From NCBI GenBank assembly GCA_963842155.1, contig CAWJFP010000025.1, positions 56,566 to 120,565 of the forward strand: a stretch of DNA of 64,000 nucleotides, in the 5' to 3' direction. The stretch's first letter is position 1. Every line of letters begins with the position of its first letter. A program made the translations under genes and the position numbers. The DNA is from CAWJFP01 sp963842155. Lineage in GTDB: Bacteria > Pseudomonadota > Alphaproteobacteria > JACZXZ01. The notes below the pieces were generated by a model. The model was given only the letters and a program-made list of their open reading frames with translations, was not told where the DNA came from and searched no databases. Shown piece after piece: positions 28,380 through 37,856 of this stretch.

Positions 28380-29000
28380 GTGGAGACGGCGATCGAGATC
28401 TTCGCGGTCCACGGCTACGAAGGCGCCACCACGCGCATGCTGGCCGAGCAGGCGGGCGTGAAGCTGCCGGCAATTCCCTATTATTTCGGCAGCAAGGAGG
28501 GGCTGCATCGCGCCGCCATCGAGCATATCGCGCGCCATTTCGACCGGCATATGGAGCCGGTGGCCGAGCAAGTGAGGCGCGCGCTCGCCGAGGGGAACCT
28601 CCCGCGCAAGCGGCTGCTCGCGCTGCTTTGCGACATGCTCGACGCGCTCGTGCTGCTGATGGTGGGCGAGCAAAGGCCGCAGAGCTGGCGGCTCCTCATC
28701 GCGCGCGCCGAGATCGAGCGCGCCGGCGCCTTGGGCTTCATCCATGAGACCATGATGAGGCAGGTCGTGCGGCCTTGCCGCGGCCTGGTCGGCGGGCTGG
28801 TTGGGCGGGCCCCCGAGGACGAGGTGGTGATCCTGCGCGCGCTCTCCATCCTTGGGCAGATCAGCGTGTTCTGCCAAAAAGGCCCGCAGCAGGCGCTCGG
28901 CTTGAGCGAGTTCGACGAGACCCGCGTGCAGCTCATTCGCGCGCTGCTGCGGGAGCAGACCGCGGCGATTTTCCGTCGGGCCGAGGCCGCGACGGCATGA
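28380..29000 (+). CDS. TetR/AcrR-family repressor (CerR-like C-terminal domain) of the RND efflux operon
   Basis: About 206 residues. The N-terminal helix-turn-helix reads ATTRMLAEQAGVKLPAIPYYFGSKEGLHRAAIEHIA, and a ligand-binding helical domain with the DUF1956/CerR pattern follows. From the GTG at 28380 the first HTH helix is slightly short. The frame is open further upstream to a stop next to 28290, and a natural N-terminus ISELSTHYRPGAHSRGEETRRRLVE starts at ATC 28311 behind AAGGGGGGCGG. No ATG, GTG or TTG lies between, so either AUC initiation, a base error or the GTG start applies. The gene overlaps the outer-membrane factor by four bases (ATGA). Confidence 0.8.
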   Translation: METAIEIFAVHGYEGATTRMLAEQAGVKLPAIPYYFGSKEGLHRAAIEHIARHFDRHMEPVAEQVRRALAEGNLPRKRLLALLCDMLDALVLLMVGEQRPQSWRLLIARAEIERAGALGFIHETMMRQVVRPCRGLVGGLVGRAPEDEVVILRALSILGQISVFCQKGPQQALGLSEFDETRVQLIRALLREQTAAIFRRAEAATA

Positions 29001-30532
29001 GCGGAGCCACGCGTCGCCTCCTCGGTCCGATCGCCCTTGCGGCGGCCCTGGTCCTCCTCGGCGGCTGCGAGGTGGGGCCGGACTTCCTGCGTCCCTCGGC
29101 CCCCGCCGCGACCGGCTATCAGCCTGAGCCGCTGCCGGCCGAGACGGCGTCGGCGGATGTGGAAGGCGGCGAGGCGCAGCGCTTCATCCATGATCAGGAC
29201 ATCCCCGGACAATGGTGGACCTTGTTCCATTCCGAGGCGCTCGACGCCCTGATCGAAGAGGCCCTCAAGGCCAACCCCAACCTGCAGGCCGCGCAGGCCG
29301 CCTTGCGCCAGGCCAAGGAGAATGTCTATGCCGGCGAGGGCGCTTTGTTTCCCACGGTCAGCGCGAGCGGCTCCTTTACCCGCGAGAAGATCTCGGGGGC
29401 CAGCTTCGGTATCCCTGGAATTTCCTCGACGGTAGGCGTCGCCTCCATCGGCCTCAATCTATCCTATACGCTGGACGTCTTCGGCGGCGTGCGGCGCGAG
29501 GTGGAATTGCTCGAGGCGCAAGAGGAATATGAGCGCTTCCAGCTCGAGGCGGCCTATCTGACCTTGACCTCGAACGTCGCCCTCGCGGCGGTGCAGGAAG
29601 CCTCCTTGCGCGCGCAGATCGCGGCGACCCAAGACATCATCGGCTTCGAGACGCAGGAGCTCAAGGTGCTGCAAGGCCAGTTCGAGCTCGGCGGCATCGC
29701 CAAGTCGGCCGTGCTGCAGCAGGAGGCCAACCTCGCGCAGGAACGCGCCACCCTGCCGGCGCTGCAGAAGCAATTGGCGCAGGAGCGCGACCTTTTGACG
29801 GCGCTCGCGGGGAAATTCCCGAGCGAGGAATTGGGCGAAAAGTTCGAGCTCTCGATGATGCGGCTGCCCCCGAACCTTCCCTTGGGCCTGCCCTCGAAGC
29901 TCGTCGAGCAGCGCCCGGACGTCCGCGCGGTCGAGTCGCAACTCCATGAGGCGAGCGCCAACATCGGCGTGGCCACGGCAAATCAGCTGCCTCAGTTCAG
30001 CCTCACCGGCAGCTATGGCAGCACGGCGCTCGGCGTCGAGAATCTGATCTCGCCCGGCACGGGCGTTTGGAGCGCGGCCGGCGCCGTCGCGCAGACCCTC
30101 TTCGACGCGGGCACGCTGCTGCACAAGAAGCGCGCCGCCGTGGCCGCTTTCGACGAGGCCGCGGCGCAATATCGCAGCACCGTGCTCGCTGCCTTCCAGA
30201 ACGTGGCCGACGCGCTGCGCGCCCTCGAATCGGACGCCGAGGCCCTCAAGGCGCAGGTCGAGGCCGAGCGCGCGGCGCAGGCGAGCCTCGAGCTCACGCG
30301 CCAGCAATATCAGACGGGCGCGATCACGTATCTATCCCTGCTCACCGCCGAGCAGACCTACCAGCAAACGCGGATCAGCCGCGTCCAGGCGCAGGCCAGC
30401 CGCTTCGCCGACACCGCCGCCTTGTTCCAGGCGTTGGGCGGCGGCTGGTGGAACCGCGCGGACCTGCCCGCCAACGACGGCGCCGAGCCGCAGCTGTTCT
30501 CGCTGCCACCCTTGCCGATCGGCGACGATTAA
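28997..30532 (+). CDS. Outer-membrane efflux lipoprotein (OprM/NodT family)
   Basis: 511 residues. The signal peptide ends in the lipobox LVLLGGC (Cys24), marking an outer-membrane lipoprotein. Two OEP repeats follow, with the GQWWTLF start, ANPNLQAAQAALRQAKE, LPLGLPSKLVEQRPDVRAVE between repeats and YQTGAITYLSLLTAEQTY near the end. It forms the TolC-like exit duct for the RND pump. Its start ATG overlaps the TetR stop (ATGA), so translation is coupled to the repressor. Confidence 0.9.
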   Translation: MSGATRRLLGPIALAAALVLLGGCEVGPDFLRPSAPAATGYQPEPLPAETASADVEGGEAQRFIHDQDIPGQWWTLFHSEALDALIEEALKANPNLQAAQAALRQAKENVYAGEGALFPTVSASGSFTREKISGASFGIPGISSTVGVASIGLNLSYTLDVFGGVRREVELLEAQEEYERFQLEAAYLTLTSNVALAAVQEASLRAQIAATQDIIGFETQELKVLQGQFELGGIAKSAVLQQEANLAQERATLPALQKQLAQERDLLTALAGKFPSEELGEKFELSMMRLPPNLPLGLPSKLVEQRPDVRAVESQLHEASANIGVATANQLPQFSLTGSYGSTALGVENLISPGTGVWSAAGAVAQTLFDAGTLLHKKRAAVAAFDEAAAQYRSTVLAAFQNVADALRALESDAEALKAQVEAERAAQASLELTRQQYQTGAITYLSLLTAEQTYQQTRISRVQAQASRFADTAALFQALGGGWWNRADLPANDGAEPQLFSLPPLPIGDD

Positions 30533-30548
30533 GAGGAAGAGCGACGAC

Positions 30549-31679
30549 ATGGCCAAGCGCATGATTTTGATGCTGATCCTGGTCGCCCTGGTGTTCGGCG
30601 GGATCTTCGGCTTCGAGGCCTTCAGGAGCAAGGCGATCAAGCAGTTCATGGCCTCGCTGAGCGCGCCGGTGCAGACGGTCTCGACCACCAAGGCCGCATA
30701 TCAGGATTGGCAGCCGCATTTGGAGGGCGTTGGCAGTCTGCGCGCGGTGAACGGCGCCGATCTCAGCGCGCAGGTCTCGGGCATCGTCTCGGCCATCCAT
30801 TTCGAGTCCGGCGCCGACGTGAAGGAAGGCACGCTGCTGGTCGAGCTGACGGCGGCGGACGATCTCGCGAAGCTGCGCTCGCTCAAGGCCACGGCCGCGC
30901 TCGCCAAGATCACCTTCGAGCGCGACCAGCGCCAGCTCAAGGTGCAGGCGGTGAGCCAGCAGACCGTGGACACCGACGAGCAGAACCTGAAAAGCGCCGA
31001 GGCGCAGGTCGCCCAGCAGCAGGCGACGATCGACTACAAGTCCATCCGGGCGCCGTTCTCCGGACAGCTCGGCATCCGGCAGGTCGATCTCGGGCAATAT
31101 CTTCCCGCCGGTACGACGATCGCCACCTTGCAGTCGCTCGATCCCATCTTCGTCGACTTCTACCTGCCGCAGCAGGCGGTGGCCCAGATCAAAGTGGGCC
31201 AGTCGGTCATAGCGAAGATCGATACCTATCCCGGCGAGAGCTTTCCCGGCGAGCTCGCGGCGATCAGCCCCAAGGTCGATGTCGCGAGCCGCAACGTCCA
31301 GGTAAGGGCCAAGCTGAAGAATCCGGATCGCAAGCTGCTGCCGGGCATGTATGCGACGGTCGCCATCGATACCGGCGCGGCGCAGCGCTATATCACGCTG
31401 CCGCAGACGGCGATCACTTTCAATCCCTACGGCGACACGGTCTATCTCGTCGAAGACAAGGGCAAGGGGCCGAACGGCCAGCCGCAGCTCGTGGCGCGGC
31501 AGACCTTCGTGACCACGGGCGCCACGCGCGGCGACCAGATCGCCGTGCTCACCGGCGTCAAAGAAGGCGACAGCGTCGTCACCGCGGGCCAGATCAAGCT
31601 CCATAACGGCACGCCGATCCAGATCAACAATTCGGTCGAGCCCAGCAACGACGCCCATCCGACACCGGTGGAAGAATAG
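30549..31679 (+). CDS. RND efflux periplasmic adaptor (membrane fusion protein, HlyD/AcrA family)
   Basis: 376 residues. An N-terminal membrane anchor (ILMLILVALVFGGIFGF) is followed by the biotinyl-lipoyl-like halves (LRAVNGADLSAQVSGIVSAIHF and YKSIRAPFSGQLGIRQVDLGQYL) around a helical hairpin (residues about 105-160). The beta-barrel (IVSQSVIAKIDTYPGE-type region) and membrane-proximal domain follow. No lipobox is seen, so it is anchored by the helix. It links the RND pump to the outer-membrane factor. It starts 16 bases after the outer-membrane gene and ends 9 bases before the pump gene. Confidence 0.9.
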   Translation: MAKRMILMLILVALVFGGIFGFEAFRSKAIKQFMASLSAPVQTVSTTKAAYQDWQPHLEGVGSLRAVNGADLSAQVSGIVSAIHFESGADVKEGTLLVELTAADDLAKLRSLKATAALAKITFERDQRQLKVQAVSQQTVDTDEQNLKSAEAQVAQQQATIDYKSIRAPFSGQLGIRQVDLGQYLPAGTTIATLQSLDPIFVDFYLPQQAVAQIKVGQSVIAKIDTYPGESFPGELAAISPKVDVASRNVQVRAKLKNPDRKLLPGMYATVAIDTGAAQRYITLPQTAITFNPYGDTVYLVEDKGKGPNGQPQLVARQTFVTTGATRGDQIAVLTGVKEGDSVVTAGQIKLHNGTPIQINNSVEPSNDAHPTPVEE

Positions 31680-31688
31680 GGCGCGGCG

Positions 31689-34600
31689 ATGAACCTCACC
31701 GATATCTTCATTCGCCGGCCGGTGCTGGCGACCGTCATCAGCCTGATGATCCTGGTGCTCGGCCTACGCGCGGCTGCCTCACTCCCGATCCTGCAATATC
31801 CGCGCACCGAGAACGCGGTGGTGACGATCGCCACGACCTATTATGGCGCCGACCCCGACGTGATCGCGGGCTTCATCACCACGCCGCTCGAGAACGCCAT
31901 CGCCCAGGCGAACGGCATCGACTACATGTCCTCGACGAGCCAAAGCGGGATCAGCACCATCACCGTCTATCTGCGGCTCAATTACGACGCCGACAAGGCA
32001 CTCACCGAGATCCAGACAAAGGTCACCTCGGTGCTCAATCAGCTGCCCGCGGGCTCGCAGCAGCCGGTGCTGACCATCAAGGTGGGCCAGACGATCGACG
32101 CCATGTATATGGGCTTCGACTCGACCGTGCTCCCACGCAACAAGATCACCGACTATCTCGTGCGCGTGGTGCAGCCCAAGCTGCAGGCCGTGCCCGGCGT
32201 GCAGACGGCGGAGATCCTCGGCGGCCAGAATTTCGCGCTCCGCGCTTGGCTCGACCCCAAGCGGCTCGCGGCCTTCGGCCTGACCGCGTCCGACGTGAGC
32301 CAGGCGCTTGCCGCGAACGACTACATCTCCGGCCTCGGCAACACGAAGGGGCAGATGGTGCAGATCGACCTCGCCGCCTCGACGAGCCTGCATACGGCCG
32401 ACGAGTTCGCCAACCTGGTGCTCAAGCAGTCGAACGGCGCAATCGTGCGGCTCAAGGACGTGGCCAACGTCTCGCTCGGCGCCGACGACTACGAATCGCA
32501 GGTCGGCTTCGACGGCAAGAAGGCGGTCTATATCGGCATCCAAGTGGCGCCGGCGGCCAATCTGCTCGACGTCATCAAGGGCGTGCGAAAGATCTTCCCC
32601 GGTATCGTAGCGGAGCTGCCAACCGGCCTGCGCGCCGCGATCGTCTATGATTCGACGGAATTCGTGGACAGCTCGATCAACGAGGTTGAGCGCACCCTCA
32701 TCCAGGCGTTGCTCATCGTCACGCTCGTCGTCTTTGCCTTTCTGGGCTCGCTGCGCTCGGTGCTGATCCCGGTCATCACCATTCCGCTGTCGCTGATCGG
32801 CGCTTTCACCATGATGCTGATCTTCGGCTTCTCGATCAATCTGCTGACCTTGCTCGCGCTCGTGCTGGCGATCGGGCTCGTGGTGGACGACGCAATCATC
32901 GTGGTGGAGAACGTCAACCGCCATCTCGACGAAGGGATGCGGCCGGTCAAGGCCAGTATCCTCGCCGCGCGCGAGCTCGGCGGGCCCATCATCGCCATGA
33001 CCATCGTGCTGATCGCCGTCTATGTGCCGATCGGCTTCCAGGGCGGGCTGACCGGCGCGCTCTTCACCGAGTTCGCCTTCACCCTCGTCGCCGCGGTCAC
33101 TGTCTCCGCCGTCGTGGCGCTTACCCTCTCGCCCATGATGTGCTCGCGCCTCTTGAAGCCGCACAGCGCCGACCGCCGCGGCTGGCAGGAGCGGCTGATC
33201 GATTACATCGACCGGGTGTTCGCAGGGCTGCGCCGCGGCTATGAACGCTGGCTGCACGGCAGCCTGAATTACCTCGCCGTGACGGCGCTCTTCGCGCTGA
33301 TCGTGCTCGGCAGCATATACTTCCTCTTCGTCAACTCGAAAAGCGAGCTGGCGCCCCAGGAAGACGAGGGCGTGATCATCACGCAATTGACACCCGCCCC
33401 GAACGCCACGCTGCAGCAGAAGCTGCTCTATTCGCGCCAGCTGTTCGACGTGTTCAGGAAATATCCCGAGACGGCGCATGTCTTCCAGATCGACGCTCCG
33501 GGCCTCGATATCTCCGGCATGGTGTTGACTCCCTGGGACCAGCGCGTGCGGACGACCAATCAGCTGCAGCCCATCGTGCAAGGGCAGCTCAACCAGATCG
33601 CTGGAACGAAGGTCGTCGCCTTCCAGCTGCCGCCACTGCCCGGCAGCCAGGGCCTGCCGGTGCAGTTCGTCATCAACTCGACCGACCCGTTCTCGCGCCT
33701 CAACGAGGTTTCGCAGAAATTCCTCCAGGAAGCCGTGAGCAGCGGCATGTTCATCTTCCTCGATACCGACCTCAAGATCGACAAGCCGCAGGCCACCGTC
33801 GAGATCGATCGCGACAAGACGGCGCAGCTCGGTTTGAAGATGAGCGACGTGGGCGCCGCCATGGCCTGGATGCTGGGCGGCGGCTATGTGAATTATTTCG
33901 GACTCGACCAGCGCTCCTACAAGGTGATCCCGCAGGTGCAGCAGATCTATCGCCTGAACACCGATCAGCTGCTCGACTACTATGTCGGCGAGGTGAACGG
34001 CACGCCGATCCCCTTGTCGACGGTGGCGCGCATCACCACCAAGACGGTGCCGGAATCGCTCAACCATTTCCAGCAGCTCAACGCGGCGACGATCGCGGGG
34101 GTGGCGGCGCCCGGCGTCGCGGCCGGCGACGCCCTCGACTATCTGAAGGGCCTCGCCGCGCGGACGCTGCCGCAAGGCTACTCGGTCGATTACGGCGGGC
34201 TATCGCGCCAATATATCCAGGAATCGAGCGGCTTCGTGACGACCTTCCTCTTTGCGCTGATCATCATCTTCCTGTCGCTGGCCGCGCTCTTCGAAAGCTT
34301 CCGCGATCCCTTGATCATCCTCGTCTCGGTGCCGATGTCGATCGCCGGCGCGCTCGTCTTCATCAGCCTGGGCATCGGCGGCTCGACTCTCAATATCTAC
34401 ACCGAGGTCGGGCTGGTGACGCTCATGGGCCTCATCAGCAAGCATGGCATCCTGATCGTGGAGTTCGCCAACGAGCTGCAGCGCCACGGCAAGTCCAAGC
34501 GCGAGGCGATCGAGGAGGCCGCCGGCATAAGGCTGCGGCCGATCCTGATGACGACGGCGGCGATGGTGCTGGGCGTCGTGCCGCTGATCCTCGCCAGCGG

Positions 34601-34778
34601 CGCCGGAGCGGTCTCGCGCTTCGGCATGGGGCTCGTGATCGCGAGCGGCCTTTCGATCGGCACGCTCTTCACCCTCTTCGTGGTGCCGGCGGTCTATCTG
34701 CTGATCGCCGCGGACCATTCGAAGCGCAGCGAGGCCGACGAGGCGCTCGCGAGCCCGCCGCAGGAGATCGCGCCCTAA
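31689..34778 (+). CDS. RND multidrug efflux permease (HAE1/AcrB family)
   Basis: 1029 residues, the usual length. It begins MNLTDIFIRRPVLATVISL and has two sets of six membrane helices with large periplasmic loops. The proton-relay Asp pair is in helix 4 (GLVVDDAIIVVENVNRHL), and motif GLISKHGILIVEFANE lies in the second half. DIFIRRPV and the overall pattern favour the MdtB/MexQ/MuxB side of the HAE1 group over CusA-type metal pumps. With the adaptor and the outer-membrane lipoprotein it forms a tripartite drug pump; the operon order TetR-OMF-MFP-RND puts the duct gene first, which is less common. Confidence 0.92.
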   Translation: MNLTDIFIRRPVLATVISLMILVLGLRAAASLPILQYPRTENAVVTIATTYYGADPDVIAGFITTPLENAIAQANGIDYMSSTSQSGISTITVYLRLNYDADKALTEIQTKVTSVLNQLPAGSQQPVLTIKVGQTIDAMYMGFDSTVLPRNKITDYLVRVVQPKLQAVPGVQTAEILGGQNFALRAWLDPKRLAAFGLTASDVSQALAANDYISGLGNTKGQMVQIDLAASTSLHTADEFANLVLKQSNGAIVRLKDVANVSLGADDYESQVGFDGKKAVYIGIQVAPAANLLDVIKGVRKIFPGIVAELPTGLRAAIVYDSTEFVDSSINEVERTLIQALLIVTLVVFAFLGSLRSVLIPVITIPLSLIGAFTMMLIFGFSINLLTLLALVLAIGLVVDDAIIVVENVNRHLDEGMRPVKASILAARELGGPIIAMTIVLIAVYVPIGFQGGLTGALFTEFAFTLVAAVTVSAVVALTLSPMMCSRLLKPHSADRRGWQERLIDYIDRVFAGLRRGYERWLHGSLNYLAVTALFALIVLGSIYFLFVNSKSELAPQEDEGVIITQLTPAPNATLQQKLLYSRQLFDVFRKYPETAHVFQIDAPGLDISGMVLTPWDQRVRTTNQLQPIVQGQLNQIAGTKVVAFQLPPLPGSQGLPVQFVINSTDPFSRLNEVSQKFLQEAVSSGMFIFLDTDLKIDKPQATVEIDRDKTAQLGLKMSDVGAAMAWMLGGGYVNYFGLDQRSYKVIPQVQQIYRLNTDQLLDYYVGEVNGTPIPLSTVARITTKTVPESLNHFQQLNAATIAGVAAPGVAAGDALDYLKGLAARTLPQGYSVDYGGLSRQYIQESSGFVTTFLFALIIIFLSLAALFESFRDPLIILVSVPMSIAGALVFISLGIGGSTLNIYTEVGLVTLMGLISKHGILIVEFANELQRHGKSKREAIEEAAGIRLRPILMTTAAMVLGVVPLILASGAGAVSRFGMGLVIASGLSIGTLFTLFVVPAVYLLIAADHSKRSEADEALASPPQEIAP

Positions 34779-34784
34779 GCCCCG

Positions 34785-35564
34785 CTAATTGGGGCGTATC
34801 TCGTGATAGAAGTCGGCGAGAGTTCGATCCGGTTGCGGCTGATCGGGCTTTGCGGGCAGCGGAAGCGACGAGAGCGAGAATTCGATCGGCGTGCCCGCTT
34901 CCATGCTGCGGAACTTGATTGGTACGCCCTGGCCGTCGAGCCAGACCTCCCATTTGCCGGGCTCAGTCTCGGTATCGACGCGAAAATGGTGCGTCGCGAA
35001 CGACGTTCCCAGCAACGATACGGTCGCGGCCTCCCCACCCGAGACGGCGACGTTCTCGAGCTTGCCGAGCTTGTCCGAGATGATGACGCCTGGGCCGACG
35101 CGCTTGATCACCCGCGGGTCGGAGGTTGAGATGTCGGCCGGCGCCTCGACCACGCCGGACGGCGTGCTCACGGCGAAGTGATTGTTGTCCACCACGCCGC
35201 GCACCTCGAAACGCTGACCGTTCTTCTCGGTGATGCTCATAAACGATATCAGACGGTTGGCGCGCCAGGTCTCCTTGCGGCTCGAATCCTCGCGATAGGC
35301 GACGATGCCCAAAATCCTCACGGCGATATGCAGCCGCGCATCGATGCGAGTAACGCCGTCCTGATCGTCGATTGATTCGGTATAGGTGCCGATGTCGCCG
35401 TACGAGGGATGTTCGATCTTATAGGAGAAGCTTTGCGCCGCCGCCTCGGCCGCGCCGCCATGAAATAGAACGGCGAAGAAGATCGCGCCGGACAGCGCGG
35501 CGAAAAGCCACGGGCGGGGGCGGCCTCGGCCGCGCACTGCATTAATGGCAAGCCTGCTTCTCAC
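34785..35564 (-). CDS. Secreted protein, DUF6134-like
   Basis: About 259 residues. A basic N-terminus and hydrophobic stretch (LFAALSGAIFFAVLFHGGAAEAAAQS) form a signal peptide with cleavage after AEA/AAA. The mature part is beta-rich: FSYKIEHPSYGDIGTYTESIDD, then RFEVRGVVDNNHFAV. It resembles the family of periplasmic proteins annotated DUF6134, whose function is not known. It ends 6 bases from the convergent RND pump gene, so a link to efflux is not implied. The start codon lies within a GC-rich, arginine-rich leader. Confidence 0.6.
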   Translation of the reverse strand: MRSRLAINAVRGRGRPRPWLFAALSGAIFFAVLFHGGAAEAAAQSFSYKIEHPSYGDIGTYTESIDDQDGVTRIDARLHIAVRILGIVAYREDSSRKETWRANRLISFMSITEKNGQRFEVRGVVDNNHFAVSTPSGVVEAPADISTSDPRVIKRVGPGVIISDKLGKLENVAVSGGEAATVSLLGTSFATHHFRVDTETEPGKWEVWLDGQGVPIKFRSMEAGTPIEFSLSSLPLPAKPDQPQPDRTLADFYHEIRPN

Positions 35565-35665
35565 GCGTGTTTCCTAAAAAAATTGGTTAACGAGGATTTC
35601 CGGCGATACCGTTCGCATATGGCCGCACGCGTCCGCGAGATCAAGCCCTCGCGGGCGAATGCGCG

Positions 35666-37093
35666 CTACTTCACGGCGGCGTGATTGGCCGCATAGACGA
35701 TGCGCCAGATCGTGCCGTTGCCGTCCTCGGTCAAAAGAAGCGCCCCGTCATGCGCCACGGCCACGCCGACGGGCCGGCCCCAGACATTATTGTCGTCGAC
35801 GACGAAGCCCGTGAGAAAGTCCTCGTATGCGCCGGTCGGCACGCCGTCATGGAGATGGACGCGCACGATCTTGTAGCCCGTACGCTGGGCGCGGTTCCAA
35901 GAGCCATGGAGCGCCACGAAGGCGTCGCCGCGATAGTCCGCGGGAAAGGATGCGGGGCCGTTGCCGGCGGGATCGTAGAAGGCGATCTCGAGGGGCGCGG
36001 AATGCGGCTGGATCAGCACGTCCGGCACCGTCACCTTGCCTTGCAAGTCGCGCCGCTCACCTTTGTGCCTAGGGTCCTCGTTGCCGCCGATATAGAACCA
36101 GGGCCAGCCATAGAAGGCGCCTTCGCGCACGCGCGTGACGTAATCCGGCGGCAAATTGTCGCCGAGGCCGTCGCGCTCGTTCGTCGCGCACCAGAGATCG
36201 CCAGTCTGCGGCTGCACCGCGACGCCGGAACAATTCCTCAGGCCGGTCGCGAAGGTGCGCTCGCCTTTGCCTTCGGGATCGAAGAGCAGGACGTCGGCGC
36301 GGTGCTCCTCGGCGCCCCAGCCGGCGCCGAGCGCATGGGCCGCCTCCCATTTGCGAACGTCCTCGGCGTTCTTTCCCGCAAGAATGTCGCCGATGCCGAG
36401 CTCCTTCATGTTCTCGGCGACGTTCGAGGCGGAGCCGACCGAGATGAACATGCGCCGGCCATCCTTGGAGAAGACGATGTCGCGCGTCCAATGCCCGCCG
36501 GTCGAATCGGTGAGCTTGCTCACCACCGTCTCGGCCCTGCCGCGCGCCTTGAGGTCGCCGTTGCGATAGGGGAAGCGCAGCACCGCGTTGTTGTCGGCGA
36601 CATAGACCCATTGCGGGTCGGGACCGAGCGGGTAGAAGGCGATACCGAAGGGCTGGTCGAGGTCGGCCGCGAAAGTCGCGCTTTCGGAGGGTTTTTGCGC
36701 GCCGTCGGGCGCACGCAGCACGCGGATGCGGCCGGCCTCGCTCTCGGCAAGGAAGATGTCGCCGTTCGGCGCCGCGACGATAAAGCGCGGCCCTTCGAGG
36801 CCGCTCATGAATTGCCGAGCGGAAAATCCCGGCGGCAGCTTGAGCTCGGCGCCCGCGGGCCGCTCGACGACGCCCGGCGTATTATGCGCCGAGCGGCTTG
36901 CATAAGGTGGCGGCAGGTCGGCGGCCGTGATCCGCCGCCATGTGCCGGGATTGTCTTTACGCCAATCGCCGTAGGCGTTTGCCCCCGTCAAAGGCGAGGA
37001 AGCCGACGATCCGGCAGGCCCCTGCGCCTCGGCGCCGGCGGCACAGAGCATCATGGCGGCCATGAGGAGCGACGATGCGACTCTCGCGGTCAT
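35666..37093 (-). CDS. PQQ-dependent sugar dehydrogenase, L-sorbosone/glucose dehydrogenase type, periplasmic
   Basis: 475 residues with a signal peptide (MTARVASSLLMAAMMLCAAGAEAQ region). The six-bladed propeller shows the family repeats RFIVAAPNGDIFLAESEAGRI, HWTRDIVFSKDGRRMFISVGSASN, RTFATGLRNCSGVAVQPQTGDLWC, FYGWPWFYIGG and FVALHGSWNRAQRTGYKIVRV. Catalytic His is expected in the HWTRD segment. It would oxidise aldoses or aldehydes in the periplasm with PQQ and pass electrons to the respiratory chain. Start ATG 37093 begins the signal peptide. It is the last gene of a three-gene unit with the HAD and receiver genes (19- and 21-base gaps). Confidence 0.8.
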   Translation of the reverse strand: MTARVASSLLMAAMMLCAAGAEAQGPAGSSASSPLTGANAYGDWRKDNPGTWRRITAADLPPPYASRSAHNTPGVVERPAGAELKLPPGFSARQFMSGLEGPRFIVAAPNGDIFLAESEAGRIRVLRAPDGAQKPSESATFAADLDQPFGIAFYPLGPDPQWVYVADNNAVLRFPYRNGDLKARGRAETVVSKLTDSTGGHWTRDIVFSKDGRRMFISVGSASNVAENMKELGIGDILAGKNAEDVRKWEAAHALGAGWGAEEHRADVLLFDPEGKGERTFATGLRNCSGVAVQPQTGDLWCATNERDGLGDNLPPDYVTRVREGAFYGWPWFYIGGNEDPRHKGERRDLQGKVTVPDVLIQPHSAPLEIAFYDPAGNGPASFPADYRGDAFVALHGSWNRAQRTGYKIVRVHLHDGVPTGAYEDFLTGFVVDDNNVWGRPVGVAVAHDGALLLTEDGNGTIWRIVYAANHAAVK

Positions 37094-37112
37094 AGGCGGT
37101 CTCCTGCCAAGA

Positions 37113-37835
37113 TCAATCGCAACCGAGCGCGCCGGCCAACGCGCCGAAATCCTCCACCACGAGGTCGATCCCGTGATCCCGCGGCAGGTCGTCCTTGGGC
37201 CGCGTGCCGAATTCCTCCCGCCGCCAGACGTAGCAGGTGCGGAAGCCGCAGCCGCGCGCGGCAACGAGATCACTATAATGCGCCGCCACCATCATGCATT
37301 GCGCGGTCGGCAGATCGAGCAGGTCGGCGGTGGCGAGATAGGCCGTCGGCAACGGTTTGTACGCCCTGGCGATTTCCGCGCCCAGCACGGCGTCCCAGGG
37401 CAGGCCGGCGCGTTTCGCCATGTCGACGAGCAGCCGCACGTTGCCGTTGGAGAGGGTGACGAGAATGAAGCTGCGCTTGAGGCGTGCAAGCCCCGCCAGC
37501 ACGTCGGGCCAGGGATCGAGACTATGCCAGACGCGATTGAGCTCGGCCCGCTCGCTCTCGTCGAGCGCGGCGAGGCCGAAATCCTCGATGAGGCTGTCGA
37601 GCGCCATGCGGTGAAGGTCGTCGAGGCGGCGCCAGGACAGCTTTCCCTCGCGCACCCGCGAGAGCATCGGCTGATAGAGCGCGCGCCAGGCATCGGCGAA
37701 GGCGCCCCAGTCGGTCGTTGGCGCCCGCGCGCTCCACCGGGCCTTGCCTTCGCGGACGATGCTGCCGCGCCAATCGACCACGGTGCCGAACACGTCGAAG
37801 GCGAGCGCCTTGATGGAAGCGAGCTCAATGCCCAA
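37113..37835 (-). CDS. Type II L-2-haloacid dehalogenase-like HAD hydrolase
   Basis: 240 residues. HAD motif I with nucleophile Asp is AFDVFGTVVDWRG, motif II is VTLSNGN, the Lys of motif III is in ARAYKPLPTAY, and motif IV is in MVAAHYSDLVAARG. This order and the FGTVVDWR sequence are those of (S)-2-haloacid dehalogenase type II, although many members act on other substrates. In motif IV the usual N/W-D is YSD. Cytoplasmic; the middle gene of the receiver-HAD-sorbosone dehydrogenase run. Confidence 0.8.
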   Translation of the reverse strand: MGIELASIKALAFDVFGTVVDWRGSIVREGKARWSARAPTTDWGAFADAWRALYQPMLSRVREGKLSWRRLDDLHRMALDSLIEDFGLAALDESERAELNRVWHSLDPWPDVLAGLARLKRSFILVTLSNGNVRLLVDMAKRAGLPWDAVLGAEIARAYKPLPTAYLATADLLDLPTAQCMMVAAHYSDLVAARGCGFRTCYVWRREEFGTRPKDDLPRDHGIDLVVEDFGALAGALGCD

Positions 37836-37856
37836 CCGGATAATCCTCGGGCGCGA

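Noticed and set aside
26715..28877. 720-codon antisense open frame over ndh and the TetR region
   Set aside because: It runs opposite to clear NDH-2 and TetR motifs, has low-complexity Arg/Ala/Asp composition and no family pattern: a shadow of GC-rich coding DNA.
31779..34175. 798-codon antisense open frame over the RND pump
   Set aside because: The RND protein is unmistakable on the other strand; the antisense product is Arg/Glu/His-rich noise.
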